Of a stretch of DNA of 64,000 nucleotides, positions 30,420 through 42,503 are shown one piece after another. This DNA comes from Topomyia yanbarensis (taxonomy: Eukaryota; Arthropoda; Insecta; Diptera; Culicidae): the NCBI RefSeq assembly GCF_030247195.1, contig NC_080672.1:71093771-71157770 (forward strand), read 5' to 3'. Both the position numbers and the translations under genes were made by a program. Every line of letters begins with the position of its first letter. The first letter of the stretch is position 1. The notes beneath the pieces are model-generated. The model had not been told where the DNA came from. It saw only the letters and a list, made by a program, of their open reading frames with translations, and searched no databases.

Positions 30420-32637
30420 CCAGTGCACAGTGGGTAAATAAGAAGAGTTTAGTGTATCTTTGTTCCATGGAATCTGAGCGGGTCACAAGATCTTTTCTAC
30501 TGTTCGAACAATGGCTGATGAAAAATCTTGAAAGGAGAAAAGCAAACATTGTACAGTATGGTATAGAATTATCCTGCACCACCTGAGAAAACCTGAGAAA
30601 GGTTCGGCGTCTATTGCTGCTAGTGATGTCCTACGTTGGTAACTAAATTTAAGTCATAGTTTTACCGCCACTGTTAGTAATTGAAGTTTGATTCTGATTT
30701 CCAGAAACAGTAAGTGAATATTTTCATAACATAAGAAATAATAGTTCATGCTCATTATTATGTTGTAATTTATTGCTGATCGTATGGTTCGTGTGTTTTG
30801 AGATTTGTCTCGACTGAGAATTTCTCCTGCTTTGGTACGTGGTGAAGATCTTAGGAACTAGATTACTCTCTCAGTATTCCAGATTCGAGCGGTTCTTTAT
30901 CAAAACTGTAATTTTTTGACTTGGTATGTTAATATAAACCTCGAGATCATGGGACATACCTAACATCCACACTACAAAGCCAAAAATAACATAAGCATCC
31001 GTTAGCTGAGGTTCAAATTAAAAATATCAGTAATCTTCTCGAAATGATCTATTGTTGCATGCCTTGGTTTAAAGAATGTTACGTCAAAAAATTGGTCAAA
31101 CAAGAATGTGTGTAACTTATTGTTAAAAAAATCAAATAATATTTCATTTACAAGTTCAATTCATACAGAATAAAGAAAAAAATGTTCACTCAACCTTTCT
31201 TTTTAGCGAATGCGAATCTTTCCATCAAGTTTTGTACATCCTCATTGGTCACTTTACTCGCCACAGACCGCTAGTTTGCCTTGAACTGCATCCAGCTGAC
31301 AACTGGTCGCAGTTGTGCAACCTTTCGACTAACACCATTTCGGAGTAAACTGAGTTAGATATACCACATTCCTTGTACATCTCTACAAGGTGGCGTTTTC
31401 ATAATTTTGAATTTCTTTGGTTACTGAGATATTCAAATATTCAAATAACTGTATTGGCTCAAGTTATATCAACGACACGACTAGACACTGGCATTCCAAA
31501 AGTGTATCGAAAATCTGACTACCCCTCAGTGACTCAGGTAACTGGTACTGTCAAAATTGGCATTTGTTTAGAAAATGTATAAAACTAGCAACGCTGATGA
31601 ATCTGTTGTTATTTTTACAAACAGCATACCCTTTCATCCCATGGTTACGGTTTATTGTAACGATAAGTTGGGCAAAAAAGTGAAATATTTTTCTCCTTGT
31701 TTCGTTGGACGATGTTCGCCAAGATTTCCAAAATTTGATGAACTACTGCACAGGAAATGTAAAGGCCACAAGTGATTTAACCAATTTTTAATCTTCTTAC
31801 CGAGATATCCTACTTGGTGTAGTAATCTAGGCACGGTAAGTGTACTTGACTTTTCGAACTAGAATCGTTGTATCATTTTTGCTATCTATTAAAATCGACA
31901 CTGCAGATCAGCCCGGAAACGTTCGCAGAAAAAACTTCGATGTCCCGTCTAAAGAAGTGGAGATAAACATCAGCCGAAAGCTAAGATCAAACGCCAAATG
32001 GTGGCCTTAATATGAAATAAACAGAACATCGTCCTTATGGTAATGCTGCTGCAATCCAAATCGCCACCATAAAGCAAAGTTAATAAGAAATGGTTATGAG
32101 ATGAAGTCAACGAACTACGGGAAATTATTTTACCCGTCCTGTTTTATTTTAAAGAAACAGTGGTATTATATGTAGGTTAGAAAAGTGCCATCTCATCTGG
32201 CCTGGAGTGCGATGATTATTTCAGAGAAGTACTAGTAGTAAGCGTAGTCAAACTTAAATATATATGATGGTCAAGATAGAATAATCACTGCTGCAGGTCG
32301 ATTATTCACATAAGTATTCGGTTCGGGAGAGTCGATTTTACTCGTCTTGTATTAATGAAGCGATCATACATTCTACTTAACAATATATACAACTGAAATA
32401 GTTCTTTGTTCAAGAAAGCTCGTTCCACATTAATGTATTCAATTTAACATGTCTGAGATATGTAGCATGGATATGGAAGAAAAACGCCTCTCTGTTCCCA
32501 TAACGCTCATATGAAGTCAGTTTTTTGGTAATAACCTTAACATTAAAGCTATGTAAATAACGATAGGCTATCGACTTGTGCACATAGGTTTGTTGAGGCA
32601 TATCGACCGCACACTGAAAAATTTAAAAAAAAGGATA
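30420..32637. other. Non-coding stretch without recognised genes
   Basis: About 2.2 kb of AT-rich DNA. Short open frames (for example near 31373 and 31575) have no family signature. No repeat could be named. Confidence 0.5.
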
Positions 32638-32948
32638 CCCAGGTAACCAATAAGCAAGCTAAATGCATCTTAACGGCTACTTGATAAGCACTTAAGTCAT
32701 ATTAAATGCTATTTAAAAGTCGCCTTTGGCAAAATATACGGCTAAATTACTGCTGTGCCATGAAAATGCTTTTTTACTGCTGTTGTGCATTCAGAATGCT
32801 GCTTAGTGGCAAGAAGTTTTTAAACAGTTTTTCGGATGCTGATTAACAACAGTTATGCATAACGAATGCTAGCATACGGCAAGAAGCATCCGAAATGCAA
32901 ATTTTACGCTACTTTACTGCATACACTAATGCTTGTTGGTTACCTGGG
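32638..32948. mobile_element. TA-flanked MITE (311 bp)
   Basis: The left end CCCAGGTAACCAATAAGCA and the right end TGCTTGTTGGTTACCTGGG match at 18 of 19 positions. TA lies on both sides (32636-32637 and 32949-32950). The internal sequence repeats GAATGCT/AAATGC words. Non-coding. Confidence 0.8.
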
Positions 32949-32983
32949 TATGCTTTCTAGTGAATAGACGTGGATTTATTTAA

Positions 32984-33090
32984 CCTTCCGGCAGTCGCGC
33001 TAGTGCACGCTGCTCTGAAAATCTAGCGAAATCGTCTTAGGGCACTAGCGGCTGCTCGATCAGTGGGCCATAAGCGCGATTTCCGGAGGG
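32984..33090. mobile_element. TTAA-flanked micro-MITE (107 bp)
   Basis: The ends CCTTCCGGCAGTCGCGCT and AGCGCGATTTCCGGAGGG are imperfect inverted repeats. Exact TTAA lies on both sides (32980-32983 and 33091-33094). A TTAA target and ends beginning CC(C/T) suggest the piggyBac superfamily. Unusually small and GC-rich. Confidence 0.65.
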
Positions 33091-33094
33091 TTAA

Positions 33095-35073
33095 CGAGTG
33101 AATACACGTGATTCAAATTTGTTTTATTACAGGGGAACGGGTGGACAATTTTATTTTTGAATCTTGTACATTTACGTATGCTTTTTAATCATGGGTGAAC
33201 AATCCGGATGTTTCTAATCGTGGCCGAATATATAACCGAATTCCAAATTGTTTCAACCGTCACTTCCATTTTCACCACATATGTATACTGCCCCTAAAAG
33301 TATAAGAGTCCCATAATGGAAAACAGCAAGCCGAGGAAAACGTTGTCCAAGATTTACATTTCCATTGAGCCTTATGGATGGGACAATCATGATTTTATGG
33401 GCAGTATATTCCTCGTCGATCCCCATAATGATCAACCTCGGTCGAACTTTACAATATTGTATAGTATCAAATGAATATTCTTTCATTTTAAAATTTATTA
33501 TTTAGAATAGACACGCTTTTTCATTATTTGATTAACTGTGTGCGGCAACACGAATTCCCACTGGAACTGACACGGTTCATTACAATCGACAACTATTTAA
33601 TTTGTGCTACATCCAGACACTCGAGTCCCTGTGGAGGTAGGTATGGTTACGGAGTTCGCACCAGAAAATTGAATGACTCGCTGACTCCCATTGCCGCTTC
33701 TTGCTGGTAGTTGTCAGTACTAATAATTGGTATTGAGCTTATTCGTAATGGAGTTAGTGACGACCACAAGTTGTTGCACGGCGATTCCATCAGGCTTCTG
33801 CACACGTACGCCCTAGGTGAATCTTATCGACTGTACTCGAAAACATCCTGTTTAGCAGGGCCTTTTAAGGTGAGAAATGCTTCCGCTTTTACTGAATGGT
33901 AGTTTCACGATTGTCTAGCTCAACTTACTTGCTTGAGTTTTCCTCCGAGTCGGTAGTGATATACATTTGATCCTGCATCTGGGTATTAGATTAACGAACG
34001 CGCTGCTTCCGCTTAATTTTGGCCCGATGAAATAATGACCATTAGGTTCAAATTGCCGTAATATTACCACTATCATAAAGCCGAGCATTTTTGTAATGAT
34101 TGCATCGATGGTGTGGTGCATCTTTCTCTTCTACGGGAGTGCCGATAGTGACTGAAAATACTGCTGTACTCAAAAAGTAAATGCGATGGAATGAAAGTGA
34201 TTACCGTGAAAACATTTCCTGGCATTCTCGGGCGTTGAAAGAGGAGGAGGCACGAAACAGCTAACGTTGATTGCACAATTCATTGCATTTTACCTCATTG
34301 ATTCCTACATTTACTCTCTATTTAACAAATTGCACCACCTCTCAATATTTCGCAGAATTATTTTATACTTTCCAAAAAGTTTTGTTTATTTTCATTAAAC
34401 TATCGATTACCTGGGATACGAAAGTTGAAGCAGTGTTGCGTGAGAAATTCATTTTTCATAATTACCGAGGGGTGACTCGATATATTGGTAACTGGCGGCA
34501 AATGAATTGGACACTTTTTCTTCGGATTATTTCATTGAGTTTCTGGTCGTGTCGTTGGTTATATTCAAGTTTTATATGGTTTTTATGTAAAAATATTTGA
34601 GGAACACAATATCATAATCATTTTAAAATGGAAAAATACATATTTTGCGAGAAAAATGCATTTTTAGTCTTAAGCTGGAAATATTGTATGTTTGGCAGCA
34701 CTGTAACCAAAAATTATAATTTTTTCTAGATTCCTTGACCCTTTAAAATGCATCTTACCGATTGTTTCTAGACCAAATAAACCCGAAGATATGAATAAAA
34801 GTTAATAAATGATGCTTTATTTGTATAGAAAATTTTCTATGCGCAATTATGACAAGTCATACAAATGACACGTGTAAGTACGACTTTTATTAACATTTGC
34901 CGCTAAAATTCTCAATATAGTCAACCGATCTTCGTAGTATTTGAAGGATCAATACGGAATAGATAGAAGCATAAGTTGTCTTCTCTGAATTGTTTCTACC
35001 ATATATAAGTTTCAAGATATTCATCCTCAAATTTTAAAAATCGTTTTTCTCGAAATGAGTCAAATGGCGCTTG
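33095..35073. other. Non-coding stretch without recognised genes
   Basis: About 2 kb. Open frames up to 109 codons (34271-34600) have no recognisable domain. No clear repeat. Confidence 0.5.
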
Positions 35074-35520
35074 TCATAAGATAGCACAACAGTGACGAAC
35101 TATCATTTGCGGTGTTTTGGGGTTTCGCTTGACGATTACGCAATATTTTTCTATTGGGCGTAGCTCAGGAGTGTTAGGAGGGTTCATGTCGTTAGATCTC
35201 ACCTGGACGTTGTTCGCGGCATACCACTCCATGGCCTTTTTTTCTGTAATGGCGAAATGGCAAATCCGACGAAAACAGAACGGAACAATTGAGTTGCTTG
35301 AATAAAGGTAACAGACATTTTTTCCAGGTATCCCTGCACATGAATTTTTTGGTTGATAGTCCTGGTTACGATGTAAATGTCGCTCTTCAAACCACATCAT
35401 CAGATGGTCTGCCCCACGAGATATTTATGAATTTGAAAAACCCTCTTCCAGTCGACAAATTCCTGTCCAGGAATCTGTTTACCGTAGGTTTCATCATCCT
35501 GTACCATCCAATCAAACTTC
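35074..35520 (-). pseudogene. Tc1/mariner (DD37E-like) transposase C-terminal fragment
   Basis: On the minus strand the catalytic core is recognisable: a first-aspartate region near 35500 (VQDDETYGK), then KKAMEWYAANNVQ, then MNPPNTPELRPIEKY with the catalytic Glu of PIE. The motif carrying the second Asp is lost in a frameshifted segment. Two or more frames are needed. It belongs to the same family as the debris at 27735-28560. Confidence 0.75.
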
Positions 35521-35528
35521 TTCATGTA

Positions 35529-35651
35529 TAAGCTGACCAACTCTGACGAAAAAATCCGTACACGATGTGAACTGTTTGCCTGAGCGTGGTGAATGATTAC
35601 GCTGCGTTGCGGAAAGGTGTACGGATTTTTTCGTCAGAGTTGGTCAGCTTA
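35529..35651. mobile_element. Hairpin MITE (123 bp) with perfect 35-bp inverted repeats
   Basis: The arms 35529-35563 and 35617-35651 are perfect inverted repeats (TAAGCTGACCAACTCTGACG... and its complement) around a 53-bp centre. The flanks are an exact 8-bp duplication, TTCATGTA (35521-35528 and 35652-35659). An 8-bp duplication points to hAT or a similar superfamily, but the ends are not CAG...CTG, so the assignment is open. Confidence 0.8.
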
Positions 35652-36263
35652 TTCATGTAGGAGACGGTGGGGAGTTGTGAACATAGTTTTGTTTTCGGGG
35701 CATAACTACCATAAGCATTGATCGATTTTCAATATTTGAACTGGTATTTCTAAAGGACACCCTAATGCATCTACAGGCTGACGCAATTTAAAATAATTGT
35801 TAACTTGTTTGAGATGTGGCAGAAATCGTGAAAAGCGTGGAATCGGTTTTTTTAGTTTGGTGGAGAGTTGTGAACCATCGCAAAAAGTAGGAGAAATGGA
35901 ATATTTTGGGTGATTTATTTATATTAGAACTATAGAAACTATAGAAGATACATTTTAAGATATTTCTAAACTAATGGTGAGATGAAAAAGTGATCAAATT
36001 CGCAATGAGCAGGTGACAACAGGTTAGGGGTTCCGCTTGAACAAGCTGGTTATTCTATTTGTCGTTTTTGTGGCTTCGTGACTGATGAAAAACGTTTTCC
36101 GAACACTTTTATTATGTTGGTGACAGTTCACTTGGCCACATTCTACGATTTCGACCGTAGCAACATTTCGCGTGTAAGTAGTTCGGATTTTCGCGATGCA
36201 CGAGCAAAATTTTATTCCGATTCTCCTCTTGATTCGATGCCATTTTCACAACTAAAGACCAAA

Positions 36264-36513
36264 TGGTTGGTGTTAGGTCAGACCGAACTAAGTCGCAAAC
36301 TCTTAAAATTGAGATAATGATGGTACTGGATAAAGAATTTTTTCGGCTACATTCGACTTTTGCCAGATTTAAAATATGTTGTAATAAGCAAGAATGATCG
36401 CGAAAATCAATTTCAAATTAAAACGTAAAGGATGCTGTGATTCAAACTTTTAACTCGCTTTTCTCGAAATTAACAGAATATCACTTAGTCCGGTCTCACT
36501 TAACACCGACCAA
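36264..36513 (+). mobile_element. MITE, copy 1 (~250 bp; inverted copy at 51642-51870)
   Basis: The ends GGTTGGTGTTAGGTCAGACC and the complement of CTCACTTAACACCGACCA form imperfect inverted repeats of about 31 bp. The centre (CGGCTACATTCGACTTTTGC, GGATGCTGTGATTCAAACTT) matches the reverse complement of 51685-51790. Non-coding. Confidence 0.7.
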
Positions 36514-37684
36514 ATGTCAAAATTAAGCAGTATGCATGATGACACATACATTTTTAAAACGATGTGTGTAAGGTTTTTTTTGATTCACGATGAAAAAAAT
36601 GCTTTAAGTTTCAGTTGAAATTTAACACCTAACACCCTTTATGCTTGAAAAATGTTTTTTTCTTGTTTTGTATCCCTCGGTTGAAAACAGAATATAATAC
36701 CATGTAGAAGAAAAATACTACTTTGTATGGAATAAAAACAAAACGTTCTGGTGACGTTTTTAAGTGAAAATCACCAACAAAGAACAATACTGTTGCATTC
36801 AATCAATTTTCACGCAGAGAGCCATCTCGAACATCGCATCGTGGCTCATCCATTTCGCATTTTTTTTAAGCAGAGGATAAATACATTTGTAAAGTCCATC
36901 AGTACATCGATCCATTTTGGTGTTCCACACAATCGATGCTTTCTTGAGACGCTAGCTGTCGTGCGGTTGAGATTCATCATCATCAGAGGTAAAAAAAAAC
37001 CACAGCCTGCCGCGAACCAAAAAAAGGCACGGTCGTGTATCATCAAAAGTTTGCCGCATTCCCGACCAAACATGCCGTCCGTCATAACCAAGGCAGAAGG
37101 ATCGGACGGCTTGTGCGTGCTGGGTGTGCTGGGACGCGTGGAAATGACAGAAAAAATGACAAAAAGATGACATCCAGACAATAGCCGTCTTAACGAGAGA
37201 GCCCCAAGATCTCCTTTGTCACGCGGAGTGGCAAAGCAGGAAAAAAATATGACGAATAATGCAAAGAATTGAACGCGATCAGAGAAGGACAGCAATAATA
37301 ATTTCCATTCATTTGGTTTATTATTTATTGAAAGTTATTTATTATTTCTTGTTATTTAAATTTATACATTCTTTTTTCGCTCTTGTTTCTTGTTTCGCTT
37401 TGTTTGGAGCTGGTTGGCGTTTCTTCGTGCCGGTGTTGTTTATTTTTTTGCCGTTTTCACCTAGGCGAGGGGCGCGAAGGGGTGGAAAAACAAAGGCAGG
37501 CAACAAGCTGTCTGTGGGTGGATAAGACAAAGCGTTTGGTGCTTCGAATGACAAATAGTTCAGCTAATAGGGTTTTGTGGTTTTACCCTTTTCTTTAAGT
37601 TCGCTGTATCAGGCCTGAATATAAAAGAAGCGGTTTTCTTGTATGATTCCCACTTTTAAGACCATCTGTTGATAATTTCAATTC
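36514..37684. other. Non-coding stretch, partly single-copy-looking
   Basis: Contains opposed chance frames of 139 and 149 codons at 36751-37295 without recognisable domains. The GC-richer block 36950-37550 looks unlike the nearby repeats and might be conserved non-coding DNA. That is not shown. Confidence 0.4.
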
Positions 37685-38165
37685 GTATCGATTTTGTTGG
37701 CTATTTTCGGCAAATTTGAGACTAAGAAAAACGAAAACAATGAAATTGAAAGACGGATAGGTATTCTAGAGCGAATCAGTTATAAACTTAGAACGGAAAA
37801 CTAGAACTAGGCAGGCTCATATGGGCATGATCGAAAGGAAATGTGAAGAATTCTTTGCCTTCTGCAGAGTAGGAGTTGGGCGGTAAAACGGCCGGTGCCG
37901 GCGTCGGCGGTAAAACATGATGATGAGTTATGTTCTACCATAGACCATGCGGTAGACTTGGGTGCAACGCCCAACTCCTACTCTGCAGAAGGCAAAGAAT
38001 TCTTCACATTTCCTTTCGATCATGCCCATATGAGCCTGCCTAGTTCTAGTTTTCCGTTCTAAGTTTATAACTGATTCGCTCTAGAATACCTATCCGTCTT
38101 TCAATTTCATTGCTTTCGTTTCTCTTAGTCTCAAATTTGCCGAAAATAGCCAACAAAATCGATAC
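37685..38165. repeat. Near-perfect inverted repeat: 198-bp arms, 85-bp loop
   Basis: Arm 37685-37882 is the reverse complement of 37968-38165 with no indels and only two mismatches. The A residues at 37726 and 37734 face C on the other arm. In a minus-strand transcript both would be G-U pairs. The spacer 37883-37967 includes a GC-rich, self-complementary part. A 13-bp direct repeat (AATTTCAATTCGT) lies at 37674-37686 and 38200-38212. No coding sequence. It may be a hairpin-RNA locus or a recent inverted duplication. Confidence 0.9.
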
Positions 38166-39958
38166 AGTAGAACCTTGCGGCAATTAAAAAACATAGTAAA
38201 ATTTCAATTCGTGTTTCCAAATATTTAGCAGTTATTTATTCTAGGCATTCAATGCCAGAACCTACGTCTTAAAAATCGTTAGATATATGTAAACACAAAT
38301 AAGCAGAAATCGCAACACCATCCGGTATCCGAAGATAGATCTTAATTCACTGGAAAACCCCCTTTTCAATTTCCGTCAACGCTTAACCGTTAACACTCAA
38401 CTATTTCCATGATAATAAAAGTACACAAAACGAATCGATCACACCGCACAGCACTCATATCAGCAACATATGCCGAAACGGGAAATGGAACGGGCCTCCA
38501 TCGATCAAGCAGGACGCAAAGAGTAAAAAATGCAAGGTGGAAATCTACTTCATCGCGAAACAGTACCGGGAACGTAAAGTAAATACCCACATTTCCACCC
38601 ACCTATCGCTACCGTACCAGCGTAGTTTGTTCTTGACCATTCGCAAAGAGAGTGTGAGTAAGGGACCTGTATACAAAACGGTAGCAGCTTCTGCAGGGCA
38701 GAAAAATGTGCCACGGTGCAAAGAAAACACGAAACGAAAACGATGCCGAAAAATTCTGAAAAGTCCATTGTGGGAACCTTGTGTTCGGTCCAGTGCGAGA
38801 ATAAAAAACGTCCGAAAATGGGCGAGGTTTGTGAGAAAAGGCCAAAAGCGAAAATAAAAGGTTGATTTGTATAAGGAAACATAATAACATGGTTGTAAGA
38901 ACAATGTGTTAAAAACATAATTACACGGTGAGTTCATTTTAGTTAGTTTACTTTTGACGCTTTCCTTCGCGCCTTTCGGCAAGGTGAGAGGAATCAATCT
39001 GACTCGCGTACCACCGCCTCCTCTTGTTGCCGGGTCTGACCTTTGGAAGCTCGGGCCAGTTAGCCGGTTGAGAATATCGCAGAAGGGTTTTTTTGTTCTC
39101 TCTTCTTTTAATGATGACGTGAACAGTGTGAAGTTTTAGGGAGGGAGGAGCAGCTCCACAAAAACACACATAAAAATATTTCCCAAACAACAATGTACCT
39201 CCGAGAGACCGTGAACAAATGCGCGATGATGAAATTTTAATGGTGTGTTATTGAAATAAATGATGCGATAAATATAATGTTTTTCGTCCCGGGTACCTTG
39301 GCTGGGGAAGCGTTCGGGAGATTCCTTTTGTTGGGATTTTCACTGCTTGGGAAAAATCAGAGGAGCCAAGTGTTGTAATGAATTCAATTTTGATAAAATT
39401 TTAATCATTAGCAATTTCTCTACAAGTTCCATTCGCTTCATGTGTATATGGGCTTGCTAAACATAATGTCAGTCAAATGTTTCAAGATAATTAGCACCAA
39501 GCGACGAACACGCACACGGAAAAAAATTGTTCCCAAAATCATGAATAAAGTGCCATTAATTTTGAATAATTTTTTACGTTATGAAAACAGTGAACAAAAA
39601 TCATGTGTTTTATAATTATGTTCAATTTCCCTTCAGTAACACTCTCATAACACTTTTATTAGTGGAAATATTTCTTTTTGTTTTGTAAACTTCAGTCACG
39701 GCTTCCACCAAGTCATTTCAAATTCGATTCTCAGTACGCGAACTAGTTCACAACTTTATAAACATTGTTCATAAAACCAAAGGTTGACTTATTTTTTTAT
39801 AAATATGGAAACTTTAGTTCACAATATCAAAATATTCTAGATATTTTCTCGTGATCCATTTCTCGATATTCGGCTGATGATATTTAGAAAATATCCATAA
39901 TCATTTACAACTTCATGCAACATGGTAATGAAATTTTCACGTAAACTTTGGAATATTA
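38166..39958. other. Non-coding stretch; includes a TGAAC/CATGAA-rich repeat near 39510-39850
   Basis: Overlapping open frames on both strands at 38537-38997 have no family signature. From about 39513 (CACACGGAAAAAAATTG) the sequence resembles the family also seen at 42660-43240 and 60110-60490, rich in CATGAA and TTCATGA words. Confidence 0.45.
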
Positions 39959-40461
39959 TTCGACGAATTTCGCGGAAAATCGTATTCAGAGTTGGCAGCA
40001 CTCTCTCAGATTTTAATGAAACTTTCCTCACACGAAGACTTTGTCGCAAAAAGCCACTTTGCATACTTTGTTTTTCAAAAAATGATCTAGAATGTCTTTT
40101 GAAATGGGTCAAACTTTTTTTACCATTTTTTTTTTTCAAATGGTTGTAGTCTAAAAATGACAAATCCTACAAAAAAATTTGCAGGAGTGATTTTCACAAA
40201 ATTAGTCAAATGTTTGAATAAAAATATTGCAAAAAAATTCTACATCGACTCATACACTGCAAATATCGATTTTAAAAATTTAAAGTCGATTTACCAAAAA
40301 AAAACATCTTTGATTTGGATGAAATCTTGTTCCAATATAGGTAATTATGTTCCCTACCTACCGTCAAAAATTCAAGTGGAGCACTTTCAAGGAAAAAAGT
40401 TATTTGAAAAAAACTTTTCCTTGTCCAAACAGAATTTTTTTTTCAGTGTATTTTTATTCAG

Positions 40462-41772
40462 GGTCCATAGCCCAGAACCCAGAATCCCGAGGAGAGGACC
40501 CAGTCCCCAGATTCCATAGCCCAGAGGCCAGAGTCCCGAGGAGAGAGACCAGAATCCAGAGTCGCGAGTCCTTAACCCAAAATACTGAGGTGAGTTTAGA
40601 GTGCAGAATCCAGAGTTCAGTGTCGAGAATGCATAGTCCAGAGTTCATAGCGTAGCGATCAGAACCCAGACAGAATTCGAAGACAGAGCTCAGAGTCCAG
40701 AATACGGAGTCTAGAATTCTTATCCCAAAATACTGAGCCCTGAGCAGAGTTCAGAGCCCAGAGTTCAGAGTTCAGATGCAAGAGCCCAGAGCTCAGAGTC
40801 CAGAGCCCAGAGACCAGAAACTAGAGTCTAGAGTTCTTATCCCAAAATACTGAGCCCAGTGTCCTCAGCACATAATCTAGTGCCCAGAGTCCAAAGTCCA
40901 GAGCCCCCAACCCAAAATAGTGAGACCAGAGTTTAAAGTCCAGATTCCAGAGCTCAGAGTCCAGAATCCAGAGTTCAGGTTCGATAATCCAGAGTTTAGA
41001 TTCCATAGCTCAGCGACCAGCACCCAGAGTCCCGAAGAGAGAGCCCAGAGTCTGGAGTCCAGAGTCCCGAGTTCATAGCACAGGATCTCGAGGCGATAGC
41101 TAAGAATCTAGAATTAAGAATGCAGAGTGCAGAGAACAGAATCGGGAATCCTGGGTCCAGAATCCAGAGCCCAGAGTCCTCAACCCAAATTTCAGTGGCC
41201 AGAGTCCAGAGCTCTGAGACCAGAATCCAAAACCTGAAGTACATAACCCAAAATACTGAGGCAAGAGCTCAGAATCCAGAGCACAGAGCCCAGAACCCGG
41301 AGGCCAGAATCCAGAATCCATAACACAGAATCTCGACGCCTAAGTTCAGAGTCCAGAACCCAGCGTGAAAAGTGCAACATGCACAGTTCAAAGTCCAGAA
41401 TCTTGAGCTCAGAGTCCAGAGACGAGAATCCTGAGACCAGAGTTCAGAGACCTCAACCCAAAATACTGAGCCCAGTGTCCCGAGTTCGGAGCCCAGAGTA
41501 CAGAACTCAGAGACCAGAATCCAAAGACCCGAGTGCGAGCCTAAATTTCAGAGTCCAGAGTGAAGGATACCTCAGATACAAGAGCCCATGGTTCAGAGCC
41601 CAGAGTGCGTAGTACAGAAATTCGAGGCCAGCGCGAAGAATTCATCATCCAACGATGACAGTGAAGAGTCCAGTATCTAAAGTTCAGTGTCCATAGTCCA
41701 GAGACCAGAACACAGCCGGTATGCAGAATCCGGCGTGAGAGTGCAGAGTCCAGAGTTCATAGTCCAGAATCT
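40462..41772. repeat. Degenerate heptamer satellite (CAGAGTC/CAGAGCC/CAGAATC)n, ~1.3 kb
   Basis: Almost the whole stretch is built from 7-bp words of the form (C)CAGA(G/A)(T/C)(C/T). Occasional longer higher-order blocks such as CCCAAAATACTGAG recur near 40577, 40729, 40844, 41246 and 41458. A 7-bp unit gives the same 7-residue peptide period in all frames, which explains the many repetitive open frames (LDSGLWI-like and QNPEARI-like). These are not genes. Confidence 0.92.
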
Positions 41773-41777
41773 AAACT

Positions 41778-41880
41778 GACTGGGTATTTTCGGAATGGCC
41801 TTGACGAGTAGGTGCCAGAATTTTATGTCTAATGTCATGTTGAAATCCAAGATGGCGACTTCCGGAAGTAAATTGTTACG
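41778..41880. repeat. Single satellite unit related to 26039-27070
   Basis: TGGGTATTTTCGGAATGG...CCAAGATGGCGACTTCCGG, the same unit as in the element at 25864-27184, here directly after the heptamer array. Confidence 0.75.
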
Positions 41881-42503
41881 ATTACACGTCGGATTGTTCA
41901 TCTTTGCACAGCACTTGATACTGTTTAACTTTGATTTATACAATTGATCCATAATGATAATTTTACTAGAACTGCTCTGCACAACTGTTGTTACTAGACT
42001 GTTTTAAGGCTTTAGTTTTATATTTAGTACTGTTATTTGGTGAAATGAGTATTGCTGCAGGTAAGGTACAGGTAACCAGGGTAATATGCCAATCGAATAC
42101 CAAATTCTTTACTGATACTCTTTGAATGTATCAGGCAACTAGCAGTTGGGAAATTGAATTCTGAGATGATTATAACTTTCATTGGTTTAGTTTTCGATAA
42201 AAAATACGCTGAAAAAAATTCAGTTTGGACAAGGCAAAGTTTTTTTCAAATAACTTTTGTCCTTGAAAGTGCCCAACTTGACGGTAGATAAGGAACAAAG
42301 GGATTTGTCATTTTTAGACTATAGCCATTTGAAAAAATATGGTAAAAAATATTTGACCATTTTCAAAAGAGAGTCTAGATCATTTTTGGAAAAACAAAGT
42401 ATGCAAAGTGGCTTTTTGTGACACTCATGTACAGAAAGTTTGATTTAAATCTGAGAGAGTGTTGCCAACATTTGTTCGAGTTGGCGCGAAATTCGTCATT
42501 CGT

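Larger units (their letters stand above)
39959..42503. mobile_element. Large foldback element (2.5 kb) with a satellite core
   Basis: The left arm (39959-40460) and the right arm (42195-42503) are diverged inverted repeats. Paired landmarks: CGACGAATTTCGCG with CGCGAAATTCGTC; GGCAGCACTCTCTCAGATTT with its counterpart near 42455; GTCCAAACAGAATTTTTTTT with the complement near 42220. The right arm lacks about 190 bp present in the left (40160-40345). The core is a heptamer satellite plus one unit of another satellite. No transposase. Confidence 0.7.

Noticed and set aside
36751..37295. 139- and 149-codon frames on opposite strands
   Set aside because: Overlapping opposed frames, no domains, no splice context. 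Treated as chance.
38537..38997. Several overlapping frames of 93-150 codons
   Set aside because: All frames are moderately open because the region is stop-poor. Basic or aromatic-rich composition, no family motif.
40347..41612. Repetitive 'LDSGLW' or 'QSPESR' proteins
   Set aside because: Direct consequence of a 7-bp tandem repeat read in any frame.
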